From contig NZ_JAELUG010000017.1 of assembly GCF_016429255.1 (NCBI RefSeq), positions 1-64,000 of the forward strand: a stretch of 64,000 nt of DNA, written 5' to 3'. Both the position numbers and the translations under genes were made by a program. The stretch comes from Rhizobium sp. ASV8 (GTDB lineage Bacteria > Pseudomonadota > Alphaproteobacteria > Rhizobiales > Rhizobiaceae). Each line of letters opens with the position of its first letter. The stretch's first letter is position 1. Positions 53,725-61,895 of the stretch are shown here, one piece after another. The notes under the pieces are model-generated. The model did not search any database and had not been told where the DNA came from. It saw only the letters and a list, made by a program, of their open reading frames with translations.

Positions 53725-53766
53725 ATGTCGCGCAAAAGTGTGCAGCGGTTTTTGCGGCTACGACAT
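53725..53766. repeat. Divergent RIME-like repeat, single palindrome
   Basis: Outer arms ATGTCG (53725-53730) and CGACAT (53761-53766), with the inner pair CGCAAAA / TTTTGCG around GTGTGCAGCGGT. It has the plan of the other copies (arm, CAAAAGTG, AGCGGTTTTTG, arm, then TGCGTAA) but different outer arms. It lies a few bases after the RHH stop codon, in the 238-base spacer before the AsmA gene end. Confidence 0.55.
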
Positions 53767-53959
53767 GCGTAAAATCGAAAAGCTGGTGCGCTAACGCGGA
53801 TCTGAAAGAGCGCGACACGCTTTGGAACCGTGCGACGGGAAGCCAACCGGCATTCGGTGAAGGACGTTGCCGGACGCTTGGTCTCGAGCCAAAAGCAGGG
53901 ATTGTTCAAGAGCGCATGCTCGGACGTCGCGCGCCGACATCCTGCGGCCGAGCTGCCTA

Positions 53960-56900
53960 TTATTGAATGCCTCCAGGCAGCTCATTGAAGTTTAGCGGAG
54001 CTGGCGTTTTCGGTGCCTGCGTGTCGGTTTTGGGTTCAGGCTGAGCCTCGGCTTTGGCCCGTGCTTCGGCCGCAGCCTTCGCTTCCTCGGCCGCCTGCTG
54101 CTTGGCCCTGGCCTGCTCCTCAGCCTGCCTGGCTTTGGCTTCGTCTTCGGCTTGCTTCTGCGCAGCGGCCTGTCTGGCTAAATCGCGCAACCGGCTCTCT
54201 TCGGCGCGACGCTGCTGTTCGATGGCCGCATCGCGTTGGCGCTGCGCCTCACGCACAGTAGCCGTGTATTTGTAAAGCGAAACCTCGCGTCGGAGCCGCT
54301 GCTTCTCCAGTACATTGGCCTGCAGGCGCTCGACACGCCGCCGTTCGCGCTCAAAGGCCCGAACCGAGAGGAAGCTGGTAATATCGGTCACATCCATCGT
54401 TCGGCCTGGCGTCGCAAGCGGCCCGGCGAAATCAAGGCGCAGAGCCGGCTCAGCGCCACTTTGCGCCTCGCTCCCGGCCTTGAAGCTGATCCCCAGCGAT
54501 CCACGCATCTGCTCGTCCGGCAGGCTGATCTGGGCATTGCCGGAAAGCTTCGCCACGTCGTTGCTGACGACGATATTGGTGGCTCGTGCAACGCCCGCAG
54601 AAATATTGAAAGGTATGCTGGTCTGCGCCAACACCGCCTCACCGTTGTTGAGCAGCGTCTGCACGATCGGCAAAACCTTGTCGGCAGTGATCTCGCCCTG
54701 GATTTGATCCGTTGCCGACAGCAATGGCGACAGGACGGACAGGTTGAGGCCTCGCACATGCGTCTCGCCGAGTTTGATCTCACCCGAGCCGCTGGCGTTT
54801 GCCGCAAGCTCCGCAATGCTCTTGCCGCTGGCCTCGACATTCATTCCCAGACCAAACCGACCGCTGGCAAGCGGCGCGCCATCGCGCTGCCAGGCAACCG
54901 CCGCCAGATCTCCGTTGACGATGTTGAGCTTCGTCTGCAGCAGCCCGGTACCGTCCGAATTGGCAAGCATCAGGCTACCGTTCAAAGTGCCACCGTTCCA
55001 GCCGCCGGCCAGATCGTTGAGGCGAAACTCCTCGCCTTTATAGGTTGCGTTGCCGGTGAAATTCGAAATCAGCCCGAATATGCCGGGCCACACCTGCTTT
55101 GCCGAAAGCTTGATACCGATATCGAGCCCAGTGAAGGCGGGCAATCCGAGCTTTTCCCTGGAGAGGCTGCCTGTCTTGGGATCGACCATCGGCCCGTATA
55201 TCGCCTCCGCAAGCCAATCGAGATCCACCTTGTCCAGCGCCAGTTCGCCCGTCGCCTTGATATTCGGCGCCTTCCTGTCGAGCGTGAACACGCCGGACAC
55301 GTTGTTGTCGGCGAGCAGCCCCTTCATATCGGAGAGCACGATCTTATCCGGACTTAGAGTCGCGTTAGCTTGAAACTTGACAGGCAGTCCACTGCCCATC
55401 TGCGGAACCCCAATGCCGTTCATCACGAAATAGGGGTCGATGTCCGCGCTATCGAGCGAGAGTGCGATATTGCCGTTGAGGAAGTTATCGGGGCGCACAT
55501 CGACTTTTCCGTTCGCGGTAAACGAGGTCTTGTCGGTGGCAAAGGTCAGCGCTGCATCGGCCGGATCGGTGCCGCTGGCGGAAACCTTCAGCGTCATACG
55601 GCCATTGGCATCGGCTTCGACCGGCAGCGGATCAAGCCCCGCTTGGCCGAAGAGGATCGACGTAATGGAGTTTTCGAGCGTTCCCTCGAGCGTTGTCGTC
55701 CCTTTTCCGGCGAGCGCCGAGAGGTCGGACATGCGGTAGTCGAAATTGACGCGGCTGCCGTTGGAAACGCCGGCCAGCGTCACGGTCAGCGCGTTATCCT
55801 GATCGCCGCCAAGCGTTACCGCACCACGAAGCGCGGTATTCCCATACCAAGCGGCATTGCGCACCAACCGGTCCATGACGGGATGATGCGGCAAATGCTG
55901 GCGCAACATCTCGAAGAACGGCCCGGGGTCGGCGGCCTTGAAGGTGATTTCGCCCGATCCCTTGTAGTCCGACGGCGAGCCCTCGGCGCGGCCCGTCGCC
56001 GTGATCTCGGCGCCGGCAACGTTGCGAACCGCCAGCTTGTCGAGCGTCAGCGAACCGTCGGCAATGGAGAACGACGTGTCGATGTTGTCTGCCGGCACGC
56101 CGAAAGCCACGAACCTCCCAGCTTGGAGATGCGCGGTGATATGGTGATCGAAGAGGGACTCATCGCTATTCTGACCCGTCAGCAGGCCCGTCAACGCCCT
56201 TAGCGCGTCGAGGTCGAGAGTGTCGCCAGCCAGGTCGACGGCAAGCTTCGGGGTGGTCTTGCCACCCGGCGCCACGCGATCGAGCCTGCCCTTGAGTGTG
56301 GCGGGACCAATCGCGATCTCCAGATTTTCGAAACGCTGCTCCTCATGCCGCAGACTGACGTCGGCGGAGAATCCGGCCTGTCGCAACTGGCGAATGGAGG
56401 GATCAACGGACCCCACCAACCATGAAGCAAGTCCCGAAGGCTGGTTCGAAGCAACGACCAGATTGCCTACAAAATTCGGCTCGCCTTGCAGCATCAGATT
56501 GCCGCGGGCCTCAACTTGCGTGCGCCCCGGCAGCGTGCCGATCGCATGATCGATCTTCCAGCCTGTTCCCGCGGGTTCCAGATCGAGCTGGACGTCGCGA
56601 ATGGTCGTATCCCCGGCAACGATCGCAGGTAGGCGGAAGGTCGCCTTACCCGGCACCTGCGGCACCGGAATTTCAGCCGCGATCGCGATGAGATTGTTCA
56701 GGCGCTGACGGGCCGATACCGCCGGGTTTCGGTTGGTCTTGCCGTTGGCGCCCTTGCCGTTGCCAAGCCGATTGACGTCGATCTGCTGGCCGTCTGCGGT
56801 CAGCAAAAACTCGGGCTTGGAGCCGGTATCCAGCGTCGCCTCGCCTGTGACCACATAGGGATCGTCATCCGCACCGACTTCGAGGCGGTATTCCGGCACG

Positions 56901-57718
56901 CGAATGCGATCGTTCGTCAGCTCGAAACGGCCCTTGATACGGGGTTGCGCCTTCTGATCGGCAGAATTGCGCGACTGCTTGTCGTTAACCCCCGCGGTGA
57001 AGGAACCCATGTAGTCAGGTTTGCTGTTGACCAGCTTCAGCTCACCGTCCAGATCGACATTGAGGGGATGGCGGTCAGGCATCAGCCGCGTGCGGACGCG
57101 CAGAACGCCATTGTCATCCGGCTGGCTGCTCGAAACGGTGAAATTGCCGTGCTCGCCGTCAAGTGCGGCATCGCCTTCAATCCGCCAAGGGCCGGCAAGC
57201 GATTTCGCGGACATCTCGGCATTGAGATCCGTGACGTGCCGGGTGCGGCCCGACTGCTCGTCAATGAAGACGATATCGCCGTTTTCCACGTGCACGCTTT
57301 CAAGCACGACCGACTTTGCAGGAATCTCGGGCTGACTGCCACGCATCCAGTCCAGCGTACCGTCTTTCAGCAGCCGCAGGCGCACCTTGGGTTTCGATAC
57401 CCGCATGTCGAAGATCAGCGCTTCGCCGGAAAGGAAAGGCGCAAGCTCGGCATCCATGGAGAATTCGGCGATCTGCACCAACGGCGTACCGTCAGTCTCC
57501 TGGCCGACTCGAACGTCATGCAGCGTCACGGATGGAAACGGCAGGAGGCGGGCATCGACGGCGCCGTGAACGGTTACCTTCTTGCCGATGATGCGGCTCG
57601 CCTGATCCTCGAAATTCTTGCGAAAATCGGTCCAGTCTATGAAGAGCGGAGCCAGCAGCGCCAGGAACAGCACCACCACAAGCAATCCACCCAGAAAAAC
57701 CAGGACCCTACCCAACAA
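53960..57718 (-). CDS. AsmA-family envelope protein, 1252 aa
   Basis: A very large AsmA protein. One N-terminal membrane helix (VLVFLGGLLVVVLFLALLAPLFI, split) at about 5-27 is followed by the AsmA signature DWTDFRKNFEDQASRIIGKKVTVHGAVDARLLPFPSVTLHDVRVG, split over residues 29-72. The body is long, beta-rich and periplasmic, with many DXD and AXG repeats as in bridge-like lipid-transport proteins, and ends in the AsmA_2 domain (about 930-1120). The last 130 residues form an Ala/Glu/Lys/Arg coiled coil (ERERRRVERLQ, QRQRDAAIEQQRRAEE, QKQAEDEAKARQAEEQA). The start is TTG with GGAGA nine bases upstream. The family is linked to outer-membrane lipid balance. Confidence 0.9.
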   Translation of the reverse strand: MLGRVLVFLGGLLVVVLFLALLAPLFIDWTDFRKNFEDQASRIIGKKVTVHGAVDARLLPFPSVTLHDVRVGQETDGTPLVQIAEFSMDAELAPFLSGEALIFDMRVSKPKVRLRLLKDGTLDWMRGSQPEIPAKSVVLESVHVENGDIVFIDEQSGRTRHVTDLNAEMSAKSLAGPWRIEGDAALDGEHGNFTVSSSQPDDNGVLRVRTRLMPDRHPLNVDLDGELKLVNSKPDYMGSFTAGVNDKQSRNSADQKAQPRIKGRFELTNDRIRVPEYRLEVGADDDPYVVTGEATLDTGSKPEFLLTADGQQIDVNRLGNGKGANGKTNRNPAVSARQRLNNLIAIAAEIPVPQVPGKATFRLPAIVAGDTTIRDVQLDLEPAGTGWKIDHAIGTLPGRTQVEARGNLMLQGEPNFVGNLVVASNQPSGLASWLVGSVDPSIRQLRQAGFSADVSLRHEEQRFENLEIAIGPATLKGRLDRVAPGGKTTPKLAVDLAGDTLDLDALRALTGLLTGQNSDESLFDHHITAHLQAGRFVAFGVPADNIDTSFSIADGSLTLDKLAVRNVAGAEITATGRAEGSPSDYKGSGEITFKAADPGPFFEMLRQHLPHHPVMDRLVRNAAWYGNTALRGAVTLGGDQDNALTVTLAGVSNGSRVNFDYRMSDLSALAGKGTTTLEGTLENSITSILFGQAGLDPLPVEADANGRMTLKVSASGTDPADAALTFATDKTSFTANGKVDVRPDNFLNGNIALSLDSADIDPYFVMNGIGVPQMGSGLPVKFQANATLSPDKIVLSDMKGLLADNNVSGVFTLDRKAPNIKATGELALDKVDLDWLAEAIYGPMVDPKTGSLSREKLGLPAFTGLDIGIKLSAKQVWPGIFGLISNFTGNATYKGEEFRLNDLAGGWNGGTLNGSLMLANSDGTGLLQTKLNIVNGDLAAVAWQRDGAPLASGRFGLGMNVEASGKSIAELAANASGSGEIKLGETHVRGLNLSVLSPLLSATDQIQGEITADKVLPIVQTLLNNGEAVLAQTSIPFNISAGVARATNIVVSNDVAKLSGNAQISLPDEQMRGSLGISFKAGSEAQSGAEPALRLDFAGPLATPGRTMDVTDITSFLSVRAFERERRRVERLQANVLEKQRLRREVSLYKYTATVREAQRQRDAAIEQQRRAEESRLRDLARQAAAQKQAEDEAKARQAEEQARAKQQAAEEAKAAAEARAKAEAQPEPKTDTQAPKTPAPLNFNELPGGIQ

Positions 57719-57919
57719 CGCGAACCGTCTCCAATCTTCATTCCGAATAGACGATGAATCTAAGTCTATTCGAGCACATACACTACATCGCCTCGGATGG
57801 GCACGTCTCTATTGGCTCTCAACTAAGAATCGCACCCATTTTCCGAGGCTTACCGCGTGATCCAACCCATCCTGGCCGCTTTCCATGACATAAGTTGGGA
57901 AAGCCGCCGCAGCCTAAAA

Positions 57920-58020
57920 CATGATGCCGAAAAGTGTAAGCAGTTTTCGACTGACATCATGTCGTACTTCTTTGATTCTAGGGCGGATTCTGATTCCAGG
58001 TCGGTTCGACCTGGAATCAG
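57920..58020. repeat. RIME-like two-palindrome intergenic repeat, full copy
   Basis: First palindrome: arms CATGATG (57920-57926) / CATCATG (57955-57961), with inner CGAAAA / TTTTCG and the core GTGTAAGCAG. Second palindrome: perfect 14-base arms CTGATTCCAGGTCG (57990-58003) / CGACCTGGAATCAG (58007-58020) with a 3-base loop. It fills most of the 360-base gap between the AsmA and D-lactate dehydrogenase genes. Nothing else is seen in that gap. Confidence 0.7.
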
Positions 58021-58078
58021 CCGGCTGTTGCGTTGCTCCCATGCATAGCAAGCCAGGATTATGGGAATACTGCACTTT

Positions 58079-59491
58079 TCAATGGGGGTGGAAAATCTTC
58101 CCAGGATTGAAGATGGCATCGGGATCGAGCGCCGCCTTGACCTGGCGCATGACATCGACGGCATTGCCAAGTTCCTGCTCGAGAAATGCCATCTTGCCCT
58201 GACCTATCCCATGTTCGCCCGTGCAGGTACCGTCCATAGCAAGCGCGCGCGCATTGAGACGCGCCACGAAATTTTCAACGACCGCAATCCCTTCCGCAGT
58301 CTTGTCGTCGAACAGGACGAGCACATGGAAATTGCCGTCGCCGGCATGGCCGACGATCGGCGCCAGCAGGCCATGCGCCTCGATATCGGCCTGGGTCTCG
58401 GCAACGCATTCGGCAAGCCTGGAGATCGGCACACAGACATCGGTCGACAGGGCCGCAAGCTCCGGCGCCAGCGCACGGCAGGCCCAGTAGGCATCGTGAC
58501 GTGCCTTCCAGAGCTTGTTGCGCTCCTCGGCATTGTCAGTCCAGAGAAACTCACCGCCGCCGCACTCGGCTGCAATCTCGGCAAATTGCGCCGATTGCAG
58601 CGCGACCGTCTCATCCGTGCCGTGGAACTCGAGAAATAGCGTCGGCTTCTCGTCGTAGGTCAGGCCGGAATAGCGGTTGGAAGCGCGCATCTGCACGGCG
58701 TCGAGCAGCTCGATGCGCGCAACCGGAATGCCCATCTGAATGGTCAGGATAACGGCGTCGCAAGCAGCCTTGATATCCGGAAAGGCGCAAGCGCCGCCGG
58801 CAATCTTCTGAGGAATGCCCTGCAATCGCAGCGTGACCGACGTGAGCACACCGAGCGTACCCTCGGCACCAACGAAAAGCCGGGTTAGATCATAGCCGGC
58901 CGAGGATTTCTTGGCGCGGCGTGCCGTGCGAATTTCCTCGCCATCGGCGGTAACGACGGTCACCGACAGCACATTGTCTTTCATGGTGCCGTAGCGCACG
59001 GCATTGGTGCCCGATGCGCGCGTCGATGCCATGCCGCCGATCGAGGCATTGGCGCCGGGATCGATCGGGAAGAACAGCCCGGTATCGCGAAGATAGGTGT
59101 TGAGCTGCTCACGCGTTACCCCCGGCTCGACCGTGCAATCCAGATCTTCGGCATTGACCTCGAGAATGCGGTTCATGCGGCTGAAATCGATGGAAATGCC
59201 ACCGTGCGGTGCGTTCACCTGCCCTTCCAGCGAAGACCCGGTGCCGAAGGGAATGACTGGAACCTTGTGCTCCGCGCACACCTTGACGACCGCCTGGACA
59301 TCCTCGCGCGTCTCGGCGAAAACGACACCATCGGGAAGCTGCGAAGGAATATAGGTCGTCGTATGGGCGTGCTGGGCGCGAAAACTTTCGCCGGTCTGGA
59401 AACGTTCTCCGAAAGCCTGTTTCAGAACGCCGAGAGCGGCTGAAATCCCAGCCTCGTTGCGTTTCCCCGCCTTCGCATCAGCCAGAACCAT
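58079..59491 (-). CDS. D-lactate dehydrogenase (cytochrome)-like FAD oxidase
   Basis: A 470-residue flavoprotein of the GlcD / D-lactate dehydrogenase (cytochrome c) family. The PCMH-type FAD domain covers about 50-230 (VIPFGTGSSLEGQVNAPHGGISID, PGANASIGGMASTRASGTNAVRYGTM, both split, and LFVGAEGTLGVLTSVTL). The C-terminal FAD-oxidase domain has VGHAGDGNFHVLV and ends TCTGEHGIGQGK and ALDPDAIFNPGKIF. It oxidises a D-2-hydroxyacid, most likely D-lactate, and passes electrons to a quinone or cytochrome. It is a single gene; its 5' end faces the AraC gene end. Confidence 0.9.
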   Translation of the reverse strand: MVLADAKAGKRNEAGISAALGVLKQAFGERFQTGESFRAQHAHTTTYIPSQLPDGVVFAETREDVQAVVKVCAEHKVPVIPFGTGSSLEGQVNAPHGGISIDFSRMNRILEVNAEDLDCTVEPGVTREQLNTYLRDTGLFFPIDPGANASIGGMASTRASGTNAVRYGTMKDNVLSVTVVTADGEEIRTARRAKKSSAGYDLTRLFVGAEGTLGVLTSVTLRLQGIPQKIAGGACAFPDIKAACDAVILTIQMGIPVARIELLDAVQMRASNRYSGLTYDEKPTLFLEFHGTDETVALQSAQFAEIAAECGGGEFLWTDNAEERNKLWKARHDAYWACRALAPELAALSTDVCVPISRLAECVAETQADIEAHGLLAPIVGHAGDGNFHVLVLFDDKTAEGIAVVENFVARLNARALAMDGTCTGEHGIGQGKMAFLEQELGNAVDVMRQVKAALDPDAIFNPGKIFHPH

Positions 59492-59654
59492 AGTCCGAAT
59501 CTCCTATCGCGAGCACAAAGGGCGTTAACTTTTTGCGGTTCTATGGGACATAGAAACGACCGTGTCCAGCCATGAAAATATCGAAACCGACCTCGCCTCG
59601 GCTATAGGCCTGGAGGGAAATTCAAACGGTTTGGCGGCGCGTCGCCAAACCTGG

Positions 59655-60551
59655 TCAGCCACGCTGCCCTGCACCGCGCACCATGCTGCTCCAGGCGCCG
59701 GGAGCGATACCGAAGGCCTTCTTGAAATGTCGGGTCAGATGGCTCTGGTCGGCGAAACCGGTTGCAGCGGCAACTTCGGCGATCGGCTCGCCCTCGACGA
59801 TCAGCGCCTTTGCCTGTTGCAGCCGACGCATGAGCAGAAAGCGATGCGGGCTCGTGGCAAAGGCGGCTCGGAAGTGCCGAGCAAGCGCGAACCGGTCGAG
59901 GCCCGTGATCTGCTCCAGCTCTTGGGAGCGAACACCGCGCGTGACATGCGCTTCCAGATATTCCCGCGCCGCTTTCGCCTGCCCCCAGGCAATGCTGCCC
60001 AACGGCCGCTGCGGCAGGCGCGCATGCTGCACGAGGCCATCGGCCAGGCGAGAAACGAAGTCGTCAACGAAGAGCTCGTCCAGTTCGCGATCGAGCTCGC
60101 CAAGTGCCGCCAGCAAGAGACCGGCGAGCCGATCGTCCTCAACCACCGGATCATCGACGAAAGGCAGGCCGATACGAGCTGCCTCCAGACACTGAAACAG
60201 CACCGAAGGTTCCAGATAAAGCATGCGATAGACGAGCCCGTCCTCGGTTGCGGCACCGCCATCGTGCAGCTCGTCCGGATGAAGGATGATCACTCGCCCG
60301 GGCTGGCTGTAGCGTTGTTCCCCGCGATACCGGAATGTCTGCACCCCTCGCATGGTGACGCCGAGCGCATAGGTGTCATGCCGGTGCAGATCGAATGCAT
60401 CGCCTCGAAACTGCGCCTGGATGCGCTCGATCCCCGGATAGGCGGGCGCGGACAGGATACGATTGGCGTCGGGCGTCACGCACAAACGTTCAAGACCTTC
60501 GAAGATCTGTCCGGCTACATCATCCTGCAATGTCGCATTTCCAGACTGCAT
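59655..60551 (-). CDS. AraC-family transcriptional regulator facing DUF2000
   Basis: A 298-residue AraC protein with an N-terminal cupin (FDLHRHDTYALGVTMRGVQTFRYRGEQ, PGRVIILHPDELHDG) that probably binds a small ligand and a C-terminal double helix-turn-helix (SQELEQITGLDRFALARHFRAAFATSPHRFLLMRRLQQAK, split, then EVAAATGFADQSHLTRHFKKAFGIAPGAW, split). The ATG at 60551 is chosen over a GTG four codons upstream. It starts only 14 bases from the divergent DUF2000 gene, so they must share a promoter region that overlaps both coding sequences, and it probably controls that gene. Confidence 0.88.
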   Translation of the reverse strand: MQSGNATLQDDVAGQIFEGLERLCVTPDANRILSAPAYPGIERIQAQFRGDAFDLHRHDTYALGVTMRGVQTFRYRGEQRYSQPGRVIILHPDELHDGGAATEDGLVYRMLYLEPSVLFQCLEAARIGLPFVDDPVVEDDRLAGLLLAALGELDRELDELFVDDFVSRLADGLVQHARLPQRPLGSIAWGQAKAAREYLEAHVTRGVRSQELEQITGLDRFALARHFRAAFATSPHRFLLMRRLQQAKALIVEGEPIAEVAAATGFADQSHLTRHFKKAFGIAPGAWSSMVRGAGQRG

Positions 60552-60565
60552 GAAAGTGATCACCG

Positions 60566-60973
60566 ATGTTCGATACCAAAATCGCGATCGTTTTGCGAAG
60601 CGATCTTCAATCCTGGCAGAAGCTGAACGTAACTGCCTTTCTGTCGACGGGCATCGCCGGGCAGCATCCCGATATCATCGGCGAAGCCTATCGCGATCGC
60701 ACCGGCAACGTCTACAACGCTTTATCGATCCAGCCGATCATCGTCCTGTCGGCCGATCAGGACAAGATCTCCGCCATCCATCGCCGCTCGCTGGAACGCG
60801 GCGTCACCTCTTCCGTCTTCATCGAGGAAATGTTTTCCACCGGCCATGACGTCGCCAATCGCGCCGTGTTTTCCGAATTCGCCCCCGAGGACGCCAAAGT
60901 CGTCGGCATTGCCCTGCGCGCGGAAAAGAAGATCGTCGACAAGATCACCAAGGGCGCGAGCATGCATGCGTGA
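60566..60973 (+). CDS. DUF2000 family protein
   Basis: A 135-residue protein of the DUF2000 family (FDTKIAIVLRSDLQSWQKLNVTAFLSTGIAG, split, then EAYRDRTGNVYNALSIQPIIVL). The fold is related to peptidyl-tRNA hydrolase type 2-like alpha/beta proteins, but no activity is known. It is divergent from an AraC-family regulator 14 bases away, the usual arrangement for this family, and is followed by a strong terminator, so it is transcribed alone. Confidence 0.85.
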   Translation: MFDTKIAIVLRSDLQSWQKLNVTAFLSTGIAGQHPDIIGEAYRDRTGNVYNALSIQPIIVLSADQDKISAIHRRSLERGVTSSVFIEEMFSTGHDVANRAVFSEFAPEDAKVVGIALRAEKKIVDKITKGASMHA

Positions 60974-60991
60974 TCAGACGCGCAAAGAAAA

Positions 60992-61015
60992 CGGCCGGAT
61001 CGTGAGACCCGGCCG
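60992..61015 (+). terminator. Intrinsic terminator after the DUF2000 gene
   Basis: CGGCCGG / CCGGCCG perfect 7-base arms with a 10-base loop, followed by CTTTTGTT. A-rich sequence on the left side may let it also serve the convergent OmpA gene. Confidence 0.8.
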
Positions 61016-61031
61016 CTTTTGTTGAACAGGC

Positions 61032-61700
61032 TTAGCCGTTCTGTGTGATCGGTGCGATCTGGATTTCGACGCGGCGGTTTTGGGCGCGGCCAGCCTCGCT
61101 CGCATTGGACGCAACCGGCTGCGACGGGCCGAAGCCGATCGCCGACATGCGGCGCTGGTCGATACCCTGACCGCTGAGATAGGAAGCAACGGAACCGGCG
61201 CGACGCTCGGACAGATCCTGGTTGTGCTGCAGGCTGCCGGTCGAATCGGTATGGCCGTTGACGTCGATGAGAGTGCGGTTGAACTTGCGCAGAACGATTG
61301 CGACGGAATTGAGCGTCGCAAAGAATTCCGGCTTGATCGCGTCCCTGTCGATGTCGAAGGTGATCGCCGACGGCATATTGAGAATGATGCGGTCGCCGAC
61401 GCGCGTAACCGAGACCCCGGTGCCCTGCAGCTGCGCACGCAGCTCGGACTCCTGCTGGTCCATGTAGTTGCCGATACCCGCACCCGCGAGCGCACCGACG
61501 CCGGCACCGATCAGCGCGGCATTGCGGCGCGAAGATGGCGAATGACCGATGAGGAGACCCGCAACCGCACCGACCCCGGCACCGATCGCCGCGCCGCCGG
61601 CTGTGTTGGACACCTTCTGCTCGCCTGTATAGGGATCAGTCGTGGTGCACGCGTTCAAAAAGGCTGCCCCTAGGGCAAGAATGGCAAATTTCTTGATCAT
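61032..61700 (-). CDS. OmpA-family outer-membrane lipoprotein with glycine zipper
   Basis: A 222-residue lipoprotein. The signal peptide MIKKFAILALGAAFLNAC ends with the lipobox LNAC, so Cys18 is lipidated. A glycine-zipper (YMGG/2TM type) segment follows, GGAAIGAGVGAVAGLLIG and ALIGAGVGALAGAGIGNYMD, near residues 34-84. The C-terminal OmpA domain (INMPSAITFDIDRDAIKPEF, NGHTDSTGS, LSERRAGSVASYL, GFGPSQPVASNAS, AQNRRVEIQI) binds peptidoglycan. The ATG at 61700 is fixed by the lipobox. It is related to the YiaD/Pal-like proteins that tie the outer membrane to the wall. Confidence 0.9.
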   Translation of the reverse strand: MIKKFAILALGAAFLNACTTTDPYTGEQKVSNTAGGAAIGAGVGAVAGLLIGHSPSSRRNAALIGAGVGALAGAGIGNYMDQQESELRAQLQGTGVSVTRVGDRIILNMPSAITFDIDRDAIKPEFFATLNSVAIVLRKFNRTLIDVNGHTDSTGSLQHNQDLSERRAGSVASYLSGQGIDQRRMSAIGFGPSQPVASNASEAGRAQNRRVEIQIAPITQNG

Positions 61701-61895
61701 AGAATCGTCGCTCTCCGGTTCGATGGCCGCAGCAGATATGAAACATTGCGGCAAGATGATGAAGAGAAATCTTAACCAGTCCTTTGTTCCCTGTGCATAG
61801 CGCATATGCACAACCTTTGCGGAAACCATGGGCCACCGGCACTTTGCAGGGCCTGTAACAGCCCCGCTTGCCTTGCTTGCAGCGCCCCTCGATGA

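Noticed and set aside
24118..58020. The interspersed palindromes as a CRISPR array or insertion-sequence remnants
   Set aside because: Copies are single, far apart, without regular spacers, target-site duplications or a transposase; they are better described as short intergenic mosaic repeats.
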